Counted from the stretch's first letter, positions 35,150 through 44,709 are shown. The stretch is 64,000 nt of DNA from Flavobacterium tistrianum (GCF_003254545.1 NZ_QJRH01000067.1:62001-126000), one strand, 5' to 3'. Made by a program: numbers and translations. The notes: generated by a model from the letters alone, not told the origin.

Positions 35150-36184
35150 TTATTTCTTTTCATTAAATAAATCCAATTCTTTAATCCAGCTTGTTTTTCT
35201 TTCCAACAAGAAAATGTCTAGGAAAAGCAGTAAAAATGCAAATCCGATAAACCATTGAAACTGCGATTGAAATTCGGCCATTTGTGTAGCTTCAAATTCT
35301 GTTTTCTGAATATTGTTTAAAGCATTTTTTACATACTCTAAAACTTCTTTTGTGCTTCCGCCATAAACATAACCACCTTTTGTTGCTTTTGCAATTGTTT
35401 TTAAACCTTCTTGATTTAATTTGGTGATTACGGTCTCTCCGTTTTGATCTTTTTGATAGCCTCTTACAACGCCATTTTCTTTTAACGGAATTGTTCCTCC
35501 TCTTTCTGTACCAACACCAATGGTGATGATTTTCATTCCCAATTTATTAGCCTCTTCTGCCGCAGCAGCTGCGCCTTCAGAATGATCTTCACCGTCAGAA
35601 ATAAGGATTAATAATTTGCTGGTTTTGCTTTTTTCATCAAAGTAAGTCGAAGACAATTTAATCGCCTCGTCCAAAGATGTTCCTTGAGATGAAACCATTC
35701 CTGGACTCATGCTCTGTAAAAACATTTTTGCAACACTGTAATCTGATGTAATTGGCAAGACTGGGAATGCGCTTCCTGCGTAAGCTACTATTCCGATTCT
35801 ATCACTTCCTAAATTATTAATAATCTGAGAAACCAACTGTTTACTTTTATCCAAACGGCTAGGAACAACGTCTTCTGCCAGCATACTTTTAGAAACGTCG
35901 ACAGCAAAAACAATATCAATACCTTCTCGTTTTACGGTTTCCATTTTGGTTCCGATCTTCGGATTTACCAAACCAATAATCAAACAGGTAAGAGCCAAAA
36001 GAATAACTACAATTTTTAAAACAGGTTTAAAAACCGATTTCTCAGGACTCAATCTTTTTACCATTTCCAAATCACCAAATTCTCGCTGTGTTCTTCTTTT
36101 CCAATACAAATTGAAAAGAAAAATACATACCACAATCGGGATTAGTATTAAGAGATATAAATATTTTTTTTCGTCTAATTCCAT
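35150..36184 (-). CDS. batB: BatB VWA-domain membrane protein
   Basis: A 344-residue protein with N-terminal transmembrane segments (about 8-26 and 55-75), a VWA domain with MIDAS site DVSKS (VFAVDVSKSMLAEDV) and GTSLDEAIKL, and a C-terminal transmembrane segment (WFIGFAFLLLFLDIFLL). The VWA domain lies in the periplasm and binds a divalent metal at the MIDAS. It pairs with BatA, from which it is separated by a gap with an inverted repeat. Confidence 0.9.
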   Translation of the reverse strand: MELDEKKYLYLLILIPIVVCIFLFNLYWKRRTQREFGDLEMVKRLSPEKSVFKPVLKIVVILLALTCLIIGLVNPKIGTKMETVKREGIDIVFAVDVSKSMLAEDVVPSRLDKSKQLVSQIINNLGSDRIGIVAYAGSAFPVLPITSDYSVAKMFLQSMSPGMVSSQGTSLDEAIKLSSTYFDEKSKTSKLLILISDGEDHSEGAAAAAEEANKLGMKIITIGVGTERGGTIPLKENGVVRGYQKDQNGETVITKLNQEGLKTIAKATKGGYVYGGSTKEVLEYVKNALNNIQKTEFEATQMAEFQSQFQWFIGFAFLLLFLDIFLLERKTSWIKELDLFNEKK

Positions 36185-36202
36185 TTTTTAATTCTAGTTC
36201 TC

Positions 36203-36257
36203 AGTCGCAGTTTTCAGTCACAGTTTTCAGTTGTAAACTGTAAACTGTACTGCGACT
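36203..36257. repeat. Inverted repeat in the batA-batB gap
   Basis: AGTCGCAGT (36203-36211) is exactly complementary to ACTGCGACT (36249-36257). CAGTTTTCAG and AACTGTAAACTG copies lie inside. Confidence 0.5.
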
Positions 36258-36263
36258 AAAATA

Positions 36264-37265
36264 TTAAATAAAGCTTCTGTAAACTGTATTTCTTAATCCA
36301 ACTTCTAGCAACAGTAAAAAGCCTGCAAATAAAACAAAAAACCTGTATTTTTCGTCATAATCGTAGAATTTCAATTCTTGAATTTCCGTTGTTTCTAGTT
36401 TATTAATTGAGTTGTATATTTCTGCTAATTTATCATTGCTTGTTGCTCTAAAATAAGTTCCATCTGTTTTTTTTGCGATGTTTCTCATTAGTTTTTCATC
36501 GATTTCAACTTTCTGCATTTTGAATAAGAAACCGCCGTTTGGAGCATATGCGTATGGAGATTCTGCCATTCCGTTTGTTCCAAGACCAATCGTGTAAACT
36601 TTAATTCCGTATTGTTTTGCAATATCAGAAGCTGTTTCTGGCTCAATAAAACCAGCATTGTTTACACCATCAGTAAGCAAAATGATAACACGGCTTTTTG
36701 CTTTACTATCTTTTAGACGATTTACTGCAGTTGCCAATCCCATTCCGATTCCAGTTCCGTCTTGTAAAACATTATCATATTTAATACCTTTTATGGCTTC
36801 AAGAATAATGGCTTTATCACTTGTTACGGGAGTTTTAGTATACGCTTCAGAAGCATACAAAACCAATCCAATTCTATCATTTGGCCTTTCTTCAACGAAA
36901 TCTGCAGCCACTCTTTTTAAAGCTTCCATACGGTTTGGCTTTAAATCTTTTGCCAGCATAGAACCAGAAACGTCAATTGCCATTACAATATCAATTCCTT
37001 TTGTTGTTTTAGTTTGGTTGCTGATATCTACTGTTCTTGGTCTCGCTAACGCTATAATCAAAGAACATAAAGCCAAAATTCTAAAAACGTATAAAGCAGG
37101 TTTGAACTTTGTCCAAAACGATTCGCTCTTTTGGAATCCTGCCGTCGAACTCATTTTTAAGGTAGCCGACTGCTGGTTGCGTTTCCAGAAAAACCAGATT
37201 ATTGCAATCGGAATTAATAGGAACAACCAAAGAAATTCTGGATTTAAAAAAGTGATCTTACTCAT
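36264..37265 (-). CDS. batA: BatA VWA-domain membrane protein
   Basis: A 333-residue protein built like BatB: an N-terminal hydrophobic helix pair (about 9-27 and 57-74), a VWA domain with MIDAS DVSGS (VMAIDVSGSMLAKDL) and LLTDGVNNAGF, and a C-terminal helix (YRFFVLFAGFLLLLEV). Its start codon overlaps the stop of the preceding gene by one base (TAATG), implying tight translational coupling in the operon. Confidence 0.9.
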   Translation of the reverse strand: MSKITFLNPEFLWLFLLIPIAIIWFFWKRNQQSATLKMSSTAGFQKSESFWTKFKPALYVFRILALCSLIIALARPRTVDISNQTKTTKGIDIVMAIDVSGSMLAKDLKPNRMEALKRVAADFVEERPNDRIGLVLYASEAYTKTPVTSDKAIILEAIKGIKYDNVLQDGTGIGMGLATAVNRLKDSKAKSRVIILLTDGVNNAGFIEPETASDIAKQYGIKVYTIGLGTNGMAESPYAYAPNGGFLFKMQKVEIDEKLMRNIAKKTDGTYFRATSNDKLAEIYNSINKLETTEIQELKFYDYDEKYRFFVLFAGFLLLLEVGLRNTVYRSFI

Positions 37266-38902
37266 TAGTTGTTTGCTCTTTGAAGTTCAACAGAATTTAA
37301 GATTCGAGTTGTAATCTCGTTTGCATAAGTATCGCCTTCTTCATGTAAAATCAAAATTTGCTGTAAACCTTGATCTTGTTTGAAAAGCAGTAATTCATAA
37401 TATGCTTTTGTACTTGTTTTGGTTGCCGGATTCAAAACAGTCATTGTTCCGTAACCTTTTATTCCTTGAATACCTTCGTTTGTTTGAAAATCTTCTTGTT
37501 TTACAATAATATTTTGTCCGCCTTGAGCTTCAATGATCTTAAGAGTTCCTTCTAGAGTTTTGCTTAAGTCAATATCGGTTGGCTGTTTGAATTTAGATGT
37601 TGAAACCGTTACATAGAAATTGTCAATCATGCTTCCATATGCAAAAAGCTGCATTTCTTTGATAAGTGCCATAGCTTCTTTAGGAAGTACTTTTTGGGCA
37701 TCCATTCTTTTTAAAACCTTTGGAGTCTCAATAAGAACAGCTGGACTTCCGTAAGCACTTTTTACCCATTCGCCTTCTAATAATTCTTTAGAAGGATGCC
37801 CAATTATATTGTCTTTTACGTAATTGAACCCTTTGGTAACAATAAAGAAAGTTGTTGTAGCAAACAATAAAAGAATAGTAGCTGCTACTGCATAACCAAT
37901 TCTTGCATTACGCTGTTTTTTAAGCTGTGCCTGAATTTGTTTTTGCCTTTGTGCTTCGTTCAATAATTGATCTTCGATATCCTCTGGAACTTCTGTTGGA
38001 ATAGCATTATCCAACGTTAAAATTACTTTCTGAATTTTATTTCTGTCCTCAGTAATTTCAAAATCAAGCGGTTTCGATTTCGCAAATTTTACCAAATCGG
38101 CCTGACGTAAAACTCGCTCCAGATTTTCAACTGTTTCTGGTGTAAGCGTCATTTTCTTTTGAGTCGATGCTATTCTGATTGCCTGAATTAACTCAGAAGT
38201 GGTGCTTTCCATGGCTGGAATATGAATCGCCTCTTCGATATAATTTCTAGCGATATCAGTTAATTCGCTATAGTATTCTTTAATTTCACCTTTTTGAACC
38301 AGTTCTTTTTGCTCTAGATTGTTTAATAAACTAGTCGCTTTTTCGATTGGCGTTTTGTAAACTTCCTCTTCGATTTTTTTCAGCTGGCGTTTTTTAACAT
38401 ACCAATAAACGAAAGCTCCGATTCCGATAATAGCTAAAGCAATTAAAACATAAATCCACCAAGTTCCCATTCCTTCATCTGCTGTAGAAATGTCCTTGAT
38501 GTCGTACATTTTCTGCTGTAAAGTATCCACTTTTACATTGGCAACTTCAACTTTAATCGAATCGGAATAAAAAGGCTTTTTATCTATTAAAATCTTAACG
38601 CTAGGAATTGTATAACGTCCAGAATCAAATTGTGTTAAACCATATTTTTTTATGAGTTCGTAATTAGTAGCGTCTTTCTTAACCGTATCGATTGGATAAG
38701 ACTGAATTACTTCTAACGGACCAATATTTTTAAGTTTTGGGAATTCAACTTTTGCTGTTGAAGATGCAACTGTTTTCAGGGTCAGTTTGAACTCGGCACC
38801 AATCTTATTTTTGGTGGTGTCAATACTAGTTTCTACTTGTTTCTGCTGTGCAAAAATCATAGTAGAAAAAAGCAATAAAAATATATAAAGTTTAAATTTC
38901 AT
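37265..38902 (-). CDS. Bat-operon protein of unknown function (BatD-like exported domain plus two helices)
   Basis: A 545-residue membrane protein. A signal peptide (MKFKLYIFLLLFSTMIFAQ) is followed by a beta-rich exported domain (FPKLKNIGPLEVIQSYP), a transmembrane segment (WWIYVLIALAIIGIGAFVYW), a cytoplasmic helical region (about 190-330), and a second helix (GYAVAATILLLFATTTFFIV) with a further domain. It sits between the DUF58 and batA genes and overlaps batA by one base. A role in signalling between MoxR-DUF58 and the VWA proteins is plausible but not shown. Confidence 0.78.
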   Translation of the reverse strand: MKFKLYIFLLLFSTMIFAQQKQVETSIDTTKNKIGAEFKLTLKTVASSTAKVEFPKLKNIGPLEVIQSYPIDTVKKDATNYELIKKYGLTQFDSGRYTIPSVKILIDKKPFYSDSIKVEVANVKVDTLQQKMYDIKDISTADEGMGTWWIYVLIALAIIGIGAFVYWYVKKRQLKKIEEEVYKTPIEKATSLLNNLEQKELVQKGEIKEYYSELTDIARNYIEEAIHIPAMESTTSELIQAIRIASTQKKMTLTPETVENLERVLRQADLVKFAKSKPLDFEITEDRNKIQKVILTLDNAIPTEVPEDIEDQLLNEAQRQKQIQAQLKKQRNARIGYAVAATILLLFATTTFFIVTKGFNYVKDNIIGHPSKELLEGEWVKSAYGSPAVLIETPKVLKRMDAQKVLPKEAMALIKEMQLFAYGSMIDNFYVTVSTSKFKQPTDIDLSKTLEGTLKIIEAQGGQNIIVKQEDFQTNEGIQGIKGYGTMTVLNPATKTSTKAYYELLLFKQDQGLQQILILHEEGDTYANEITTRILNSVELQRANN

Positions 38903-38965
38903 TTGATTAACGATTGTTGATTTTAGATTAACGATTTTTGATTTGTTAATCAAAATTGCCAAATT

Positions 38966-39829
38966 TTATCGTGATTTGAAATAGCCTAATAATTTAGTAA
39001 CGTAATTTTCGTCTACTCTGGTATTTACAATTCCTGCTCCAGATTTACGAAAAGTATCTTTAAAGTAATTTAGTTTCTCCTGATAATGTTTCTCGTAATT
39101 CATGCGAACAGCTTTTGAACTTGTATCAACCAATTGGATTTTTCCGGTTTCGGCATCTAGCATGTTTACCATTCCTAAATTTGGAATTCTTTCTTCGCGG
39201 ATGTCATAGACACGAACACCAGTAATGTCATGTTTCTTTGAAGCAATTTTCAAAGTATGCTCATAAGAATCAGACATGAAATCGGAGATCATAAAAACGA
39301 TGGCTTTCTTTTTCTGAGTTCCAGATAAAAACTTCAAAGCTTGAGCGATGTCTGTTTTGTAGCTTTTTGGTTCAAATTCGATCAATTCACGAATGATTCT
39401 AAGTACGTGAGAACGCCCTTTTTTTGGCGGAATATATAATTCTACTGTATCAGAAAATAAGATTAAACCAATTTTATCATTATTCTGTGTAGCCGAAAAA
39501 GCCATCGTTGCCGCAATTTCGGTTACGATGTCTTTCTTAAATTGATTTTTAGAACCAAATGATTCAGAACCCGAAATATCAACCATTAAAACCATGGTTA
39601 ATTCGCGTTCTTCTTCAAAAACCTTAACGTGAGCTTCGTTGTAGCGTGCGGTTACATTCCAATCGATGTTACGAATATCATCTCCGTATTGGTATTGACG
39701 CACCTCGCTAAACGTCATTCCTCGTCCTTTAAATGAAGAGTGGTATTCTCCCGAAAAGATATGATTACTCAGCCTTTTCGTTTTGATTTCTATTTTCCGT
39801 ACTTTTTTTAAAAGCTCTTTTGTATCCAT
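38966..39829 (-). CDS. DUF58-domain protein of the MoxR-Bat system
   Basis: A 287-residue cytoplasmic DUF58 protein: GEYHSSFKGRGMTFSEVRQYQ, DIRNIDWNVTARYNEAHVK and a VWA-like half with MVDISGSESFG. DUF58 proteins accompany MoxR ATPases and may receive their action. It is followed closely by the unknown bat-operon gene and preceded by moxR across an inverted repeat. Confidence 0.9.
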   Translation of the reverse strand: MDTKELLKKVRKIEIKTKRLSNHIFSGEYHSSFKGRGMTFSEVRQYQYGDDIRNIDWNVTARYNEAHVKVFEEERELTMVLMVDISGSESFGSKNQFKKDIVTEIAATMAFSATQNNDKIGLILFSDTVELYIPPKKGRSHVLRIIRELIEFEPKSYKTDIAQALKFLSGTQKKKAIVFMISDFMSDSYEHTLKIASKKHDITGVRVYDIREERIPNLGMVNMLDAETGKIQLVDTSSKAVRMNYEKHYQEKLNYFKDTFRKSGAGIVNTRVDENYVTKLLGYFKSR

Positions 39830-39857
39830 TCTATTTGTTTAAAGTTTAAAGTTTAAA

Positions 39858-39890
39858 AGTTTCAAGTTAGTCTTGCAACAACTTGAAACT
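39858..39890. repeat. Inverted repeat in the moxR-DUF58 gap
   Basis: AGTTTCAAGTT (39858-39868) is exactly complementary to AACTTGAAACT (39880-39890). A similar AAACTTGAAACCTGAAAC run occurs in the porZ-recO gap near 51700. Confidence 0.5.
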
Positions 39891-39909
39891 TGAAACCTGA
39901 AACAAATTT

Positions 39910-40914
39910 TTAAGGTACTTCAATCTCGTTAACGATTTTGTTGATAATGTCTATAGAAGTAATGTTTTCTGCTTCTGCTTCGTAAGTGATTCCTACTCTG
40001 TGGCGTAAAACATCGTGAACAACTGCACGAACGTCTTCTGGAATTACATAACCACGACGTTTGATGAAAGCATAACATTTTGCAGCATTAGCCAAGTTGA
40101 TACTTCCACGAGGAGAAGCTCCAAAACTGATAAGCGGTTTTAAATCGGCTAACTTGTATTTTTCTGGGTAACGTGTAGCGAAAATAATATCTAAGATGTA
40201 TTTCTCGATTTTTTCGTCCATATAAACTTCACGAACTGCTTCTTGCGCACGTAAAATCTGATCTACAGAAACTACAGGATTTACTTTTTCGAAAGTTCCT
40301 TTTAAGTTCTGACGGATTACAAAACGCTCTTCGTCAATTTTTGGATAATCAATCACAGTTTTTAGCATAAAACGGTCAACTTGTGCTTCAGGAAGTGCAT
40401 AAGTACCTTCTTGTTCAACAGGGTTTTGCGTTGCCAATACTAAAAACGGACGATCTAATTTGAAAGTTGAGTCACCAATTGTAACTTGTTTTTCCTGCAT
40501 TGCCTCCAAAAGTGCTGACTGAACTTTTGCAGGAGCACGGTTAATCTCATCGGCAAGTACAAAATTGGCGAAAATTGGTCCTTTTTTAATAGAGAACTCG
40601 TTTGCTTTAATGTTGTAAATCATGGTTCCGATAACATCGGCAGGCAGTAAATCTGGCGTAAATTGGATACGGCTGAAAGATCCTTGAACCGCTTGAGAAA
40701 GCGTATTGATGGCTAAAGTTTTTGCCAGTCCTGGAACTCCTTCCAATAAAATATGCCCTTGTCCAAGTAATCCGATCAATAGACGCTCGACCATATGTTT
40801 CTGACCCACAATAACTTTGTTCATTTCCATTGTAAGAAGGTCTATAAAAGCACTTTCTCTTTCAATTTTTTCATTTATCGCTCTAATGTCTAAAGTCGTT
40901 GTATTTTCTTCCAT
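39910..40914 (-). CDS. moxR: MoxR-family AAA+ ATPase
   Basis: A 334-residue AAA+ ATPase with Walker A EGVPGLAKT, Walker B VLADEINRAP, the sensor region LATQNPVEQEGTYALPEAQ and an arginine-finger-like ASPRGSINLANAAK. MoxR ATPases act as chaperones that mature or control VWA-domain proteins. It is the first gene of the Bat operon. No clear TAnnTTTG promoter was found in the 212-base gap to the divergent aldo/keto reductase. Confidence 0.94.
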   Translation of the reverse strand: MEENTTTLDIRAINEKIERESAFIDLLTMEMNKVIVGQKHMVERLLIGLLGQGHILLEGVPGLAKTLAINTLSQAVQGSFSRIQFTPDLLPADVIGTMIYNIKANEFSIKKGPIFANFVLADEINRAPAKVQSALLEAMQEKQVTIGDSTFKLDRPFLVLATQNPVEQEGTYALPEAQVDRFMLKTVIDYPKIDEERFVIRQNLKGTFEKVNPVVSVDQILRAQEAVREVYMDEKIEKYILDIIFATRYPEKYKLADLKPLISFGASPRGSINLANAAKCYAFIKRRGYVIPEDVRAVVHDVLRHRVGITYEAEAENITSIDIINKIVNEIEVP

Positions 40915-41126
40915 ATAAATATTTTTAAAACCTTGATTTTTACGCCTAATTTTTGAGAGTGCAAATTGAATATTTTTTGAGAAGTAAGATGTTAAAGAAT
41001 GGTTAAAACTTCGACCAATGACCTAATTTTAAGGACTAATTGTGAATCTATTTTTATATTTTTAAGAACTTTGATGATTATGTTTTATTAAAGCATAATT
41101 ATTACCAAAAATAACGCATAATTATT

Positions 41127-42002
41127 ATGAGCAAAACAGTCTTATCGCCTATAATTTCGGGCACTATGAATTGGGGAGTTTGGGATAAAAACCTTACAAC
41201 CAAAGAAATGGAAAACATGATACAGGTAAGTATCGAAAACAAAATTACGACTTTTGATCACGCGGATATTTACGGTTCGTATACGACCGAAGCCGATTTT
41301 GGAAAAGCCTTTCACGCAAGTAAGATCGACCGTGAAAAATTACAATTAATTACCAAGTGCGGCATTCAGATGATTGCTGAAAAACGCCCTGAAAACAAAA
41401 TCAAACATTATGATTATTCTAAAGACTATATTATTAAGTCTGTAGAAACTTCTTTGAAGAATTTAAAAACAGACTATGTAGATGTTTTTTTACTTCACAG
41501 ACCGAGTCCGTTAATGCAAGCTGATGAAATCGCAGAAGCAGTTGAGAAATTAAAAGGCGAGGGAAAAATTATCGATTTTGGTCTTTCTAATTTTACAAGT
41601 TCTCAAACAGAATTAATTCGTCAGAAAACAGAAGTAAGCTACAATCAAGTACAATTTTCGGCAACGCATTATGAAGCAATGACAGACGGAAGTTTAGATT
41701 ATATGCAAGCGCATGGAATTCGTCCGTTGTCTTGGAATCCGCTTGGAACTGTTTTTAGAGAAGATACCAAAAAAACACGTCGTTTGAAAAAGCTGTTTTC
41801 TGAATTAGTAGAAAAATACCATTTAGGTTCAGATACTTTATTGTTGGCTTGGATTTTAAAACACCCAGCAAAAATAATTCCGATTGCAGGAACAGTAAAC
41901 ATTGCCAGAATTCAATCTTTGATGAAAGCAGTAGAACTGGAAATGGATACCCAAGACTGGTTTGCTATCTGGACAGAAAGTATGGGCGACGATGTGCCTT
42001 AA
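41127..42002 (+). CDS. Aldo/keto reductase (YdhF-like)
   Basis: A 291-residue NADPH oxidoreductase of the aldo/keto reductase fold. Catalytic Asp and Tyr lie in FDHADIYGSYTTEADFGKAF, Lys in LITKCGI and His in DVFLLHRPSPLM; the GTVNIARIQSLMKAVE region binds the cofactor. Substrate is unknown. It is divergent from moxR and followed 17 bases later by a GNAT gene on the same strand. Confidence 0.9.
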   Translation: MSKTVLSPIISGTMNWGVWDKNLTTKEMENMIQVSIENKITTFDHADIYGSYTTEADFGKAFHASKIDREKLQLITKCGIQMIAEKRPENKIKHYDYSKDYIIKSVETSLKNLKTDYVDVFLLHRPSPLMQADEIAEAVEKLKGEGKIIDFGLSNFTSSQTELIRQKTEVSYNQVQFSATHYEAMTDGSLDYMQAHGIRPLSWNPLGTVFREDTKKTRRLKKLFSELVEKYHLGSDTLLLAWILKHPAKIIPIAGTVNIARIQSLMKAVELEMDTQDWFAIWTESMGDDVP

Positions 42003-42019
42003 TTTATACTGTTCTGAAA

Positions 42020-42526
42020 ATGATATACCTAGAAAAATTTGAGCAAAAAGATTATTCTGAATTAATCGATTCTGTCAAAAGTGCCAAAGATTTAATGCAA
42101 TTTGGTGGACCAGAATTCACTTTTCCTTTAACAGTGGAGCAAATAGATAAAACGCTTTCTGATGAAAATAGAATTGCTTTTAGAGTTGTAAATATTTCTA
42201 ATGGCAATACTATCGGACATTGTGAGATTTACTTTTACGATGGTTTCGCAAAATTAGGTCGAATTCTGATTATGGATCAAAACCAAAGAGGAAAAGGAAT
42301 TGGCGAGCAGATGGTGACTTTATTGCTGCAGTATATTTTTGAAAACAGGAAAGAAAGAAATATTGAATTGAATGTTTTCGATTTTAATATCTCGGCTCAA
42401 AAGTGTTATGAAAAAGTTGGGTTTAAGATTAATCCAGATAAAAAATACCTAAGAGAAGTTGATGGAGAAACTTGGACGGCGCTCAATATGGTGTTGAATT
42501 TAGAGGAATGGAAAAATAAGAATTAA
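42020..42526 (+). CDS. GNAT-family N-acetyltransferase
   Basis: A 168-residue acetyl-CoA-dependent transferase. The acetyl-CoA loop is visible as DQNQRGKGIGEQMVTLLL (QxxGxG/A-type), with NVFDFNISAQKCYEKVGF after it. I used the ATG at 42020 (MIYLEKFEQKDY); the frame is open further upstream but overlaps the aldo/keto reductase. Substrate unknown. Confidence 0.88.
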   Translation: MIYLEKFEQKDYSELIDSVKSAKDLMQFGGPEFTFPLTVEQIDKTLSDENRIAFRVVNISNGNTIGHCEIYFYDGFAKLGRILIMDQNQRGKGIGEQMVTLLLQYIFENRKERNIELNVFDFNISAQKCYEKVGFKINPDKKYLREVDGETWTALNMVLNLEEWKNKN

Positions 42527-42533
42527 AAATAGT

Positions 42534-42597
42534 TGCCACAGATTAAAAGGATTTTCACAGATTGAAAAAATCATTTAAATCCTTTTAATCTGTGGCA
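42534..42597. repeat. Inverted repeat of the TGCCACAGATTAAA family, copy 3 (perfect)
   Basis: Perfect 20-base arms at 42534-42553 and 42578-42597 in the gap between the GNAT and SDR genes. The arms match those at 29672-29729, so the family is dispersed across at least 12 kb of this window. Confidence 0.7.
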
Positions 42598-42613
42598 AAA
42601 TGAAATAAATAAA

Positions 42614-43369
42614 ATGAAAAAAACAGTTTTAATTACTGGTGCTACGAGCGGAATTGGAAAAGCGACTGCTCAAATTTTAGCAAAAAACAATTATAAAGTT
42701 GTTCTCTGCGGAAGACGTACAGATCGTTTAGAAGAACTTCAAAAAGAACTTTCTGCTTTTACAGAAGTTCATTCTCTAGCATTTGATGTTCGAAATAAAG
42801 AAGAAGTTCTGCAAAAAATAGGTTCTTTGCCAAACGATTTTGCAACAATCGACGTTTTAATTAATAACGCAGGAAATGCTCACGGTTTAGATCCGATTCA
42901 AAATGGAGATTTAGACGATTGGGATGCCATGATTGATATTAATGTAAAAGGGCTTTTGTATGTTTCGAAAGCGATAATTCCGCAAATGGTTGAAAGACAA
43001 TCTGGACATATTATTAACATTGGTTCAACAGCAGCAAAAGAAGTTTACCCGAACGGAAATGTGTATTGCGGTTCTAAACATGCCGTTGATGCGATTACAG
43101 CTGGAATGCGAATCGACTTAAATCCGTTTGGAATTAGAGTTGGAGGTATTCATCCAGGAATGGTGGCGACAGAATTTAGCGAAGTCCGTTTTAAAGGAGA
43201 TGTCGAAAGAGCAGCAAATGTTTATAAAGGATTCGATCCGCTTCAAGCGGAAGATATTGCCGATATTATTCATTTTGTGGTTTCAAGACCTTACCATGTA
43301 AATATTGCAGATTTGGTTGTCATGAGTACAGCTCAGGCATCTTCGACGATTGTTAAAAAGAATATTTAA
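42614..43369 (+). CDS. Short-chain dehydrogenase (classical SDR)
   Basis: A 251-residue oxidoreductase with all canonical SDR elements: TGATSGIG (residues 7-14), NNAGNAHG, the catalytic Ser in IGSTAAKE and Tyr-x-x-x-Lys in VYCGSKHA, then GGIHPGMVATEF. It is close to YdfG-type 3-hydroxyacid/serine dehydrogenases, though the substrate is not fixed. It contrasts with the SDR at 13978, which lacks the YxxxK pair. Confidence 0.93.
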   Translation: MKKTVLITGATSGIGKATAQILAKNNYKVVLCGRRTDRLEELQKELSAFTEVHSLAFDVRNKEEVLQKIGSLPNDFATIDVLINNAGNAHGLDPIQNGDLDDWDAMIDINVKGLLYVSKAIIPQMVERQSGHIINIGSTAAKEVYPNGNVYCGSKHAVDAITAGMRIDLNPFGIRVGGIHPGMVATEFSEVRFKGDVERAANVYKGFDPLQAEDIADIIHFVVSRPYHVNIADLVVMSTAQASSTIVKKNI

Positions 43370-43379
43370 AACTAGATGA

Positions 43380-43447
43380 TTAGACTTCTTAGAAAATCAG
43401 ATCTTTAGTTTAACTTAGAAAACTGAAAATCAATCTAAGAAGTCTAA
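43380..43447. repeat. Inverted repeat upstream of the AlbA_2 gene
   Basis: TTAGACTTCTTAGA (43380-43393) is exactly complementary to TCTAAGAAGTCTAA (43434-43447), with CTAGA-type half copies around it. Confidence 0.55.
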
Positions 43448-43478
43448 AAATCTAAGTCAGTCTAATAATCTAGAAAGA

Positions 43479-44624
43479 ATGATTAATAAGCGCCTTTTAA
43501 TTAAAAATCTCCTCGCTCATAATGACGAAAGCAGTTTTTATGATAAGAAAAGGCAGTTGAATCTTCATTCCAGAGAAGGAAAAGGAAAGTTCTTGAAGCA
43601 TATTTGCGCCTTATCCAATTCCAACCCCAACAATAATTCTTATATCGTAGTTGGAGTAGAAGATCAGGATAATGAAATTGTAGGCGATGATTTCTTCGAT
43701 GATAGTCGAATTCAGAATCTGGTCAATGCTTTTTTAGAAAACCCTCCAAAAATTCAATACGAAAACGTCCCTTTTCCAAACCTTCCTAAAGACAAAGTAG
43801 TTGGTCTTGTCACCATAAAGCCTAAAAGTAAAATCTCTTACTTTAAAAAAGGAATCCATACCATTCTTGCCAACAGCATTTTCATAAGACGTGGCAGTAA
43901 TTCGATTCCTTTAGAAGAACATGAAGAAATCGAAAAAAGCAATCAGAACACAGAAACTGTAATCGGGATTGAAAATAGTTCTCGAAATAGCATTCAATAT
44001 ACTTTAGACGGAGTTATCGATTTTATGAATTTCAGACATAAAGATATGTCGCCAAAATATCATGTTTTTAAAGAGTTGTTTGTGATTTGTTGGGCTGGAG
44101 TTCCTAAAAAACTAAGAGAGAAAACGTATTTATCACGTGTCGATATCGAATTGATAAACGAACAGATTAAACTTTTTTATTCTGCTCAAGACGTTGTTAC
44201 GATCGACTATAATGATGATACTTTCACCATCACAGAATATGTTCCTTTAGGTTTAAATGACAAAACGAGTTATTATCCGTTAGAAGAGCAAACGATTCAT
44301 TTTTTTGATAACGGCTATTATAAAATTGATCGTCAAATGCTTTTTCAGCCACCAGAGTTTAATCGAAAAATGTTGCATCATATTTATAATTCTAATATAG
44401 CGCTGCTTAGAAAACTGGAGAAAGAAATAGCACTATCTGAACGCGAAATGAAAGATCTGGAGAATTTGCCTTCTACTTTTATGATTTGTTATTTGAACGG
44501 ATTTGAAGATGCCAGACAAAAATTGATTGATGCAAAATTGCTTTTGAAACCTTATAAAAACGTGTATTCTTCTTTTAAAGAAGCATTGAGGGTTTTGCGT
44601 AAGATGAAATATGATGTTCAATAG
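43479..44624 (+). CDS. AlbA_2/Schlafen-like DNA-binding-domain protein
   Basis: A 381-residue cytoplasmic protein. Its N-terminal ~150 residues resemble an AlbA_2 (Schlafen-associated) domain: GKGKFLKHICALSNSNPNNNSYIVVGVEDQDNEIVG and NSIFIRRGSNSIPLEEHEEI. The remainder is a helical region of unknown function with YNDDTFTITEYVPLG. AlbA_2 proteins occur in defence and regulatory settings, but no partner gene is visible. It stands alone after a 109-base gap with an inverted repeat. Confidence 0.72.
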   Translation: MINKRLLIKNLLAHNDESSFYDKKRQLNLHSREGKGKFLKHICALSNSNPNNNSYIVVGVEDQDNEIVGDDFFDDSRIQNLVNAFLENPPKIQYENVPFPNLPKDKVVGLVTIKPKSKISYFKKGIHTILANSIFIRRGSNSIPLEEHEEIEKSNQNTETVIGIENSSRNSIQYTLDGVIDFMNFRHKDMSPKYHVFKELFVICWAGVPKKLREKTYLSRVDIELINEQIKLFYSAQDVVTIDYNDDTFTITEYVPLGLNDKTSYYPLEEQTIHFFDNGYYKIDRQMLFQPPEFNRKMLHHIYNSNIALLRKLEKEIALSEREMKDLENLPSTFMICYLNGFEDARQKLIDAKLLLKPYKNVYSSFKEALRVLRKMKYDVQ

Positions 44625-44709
44625 AAAGGGGCAAAGGTTCAAAGCGACAAAGTGACAAAGGTTTTTCTGCATACGCCATTGCGGTCCCTCTAATTCACAC
44701 TGGAATTAT

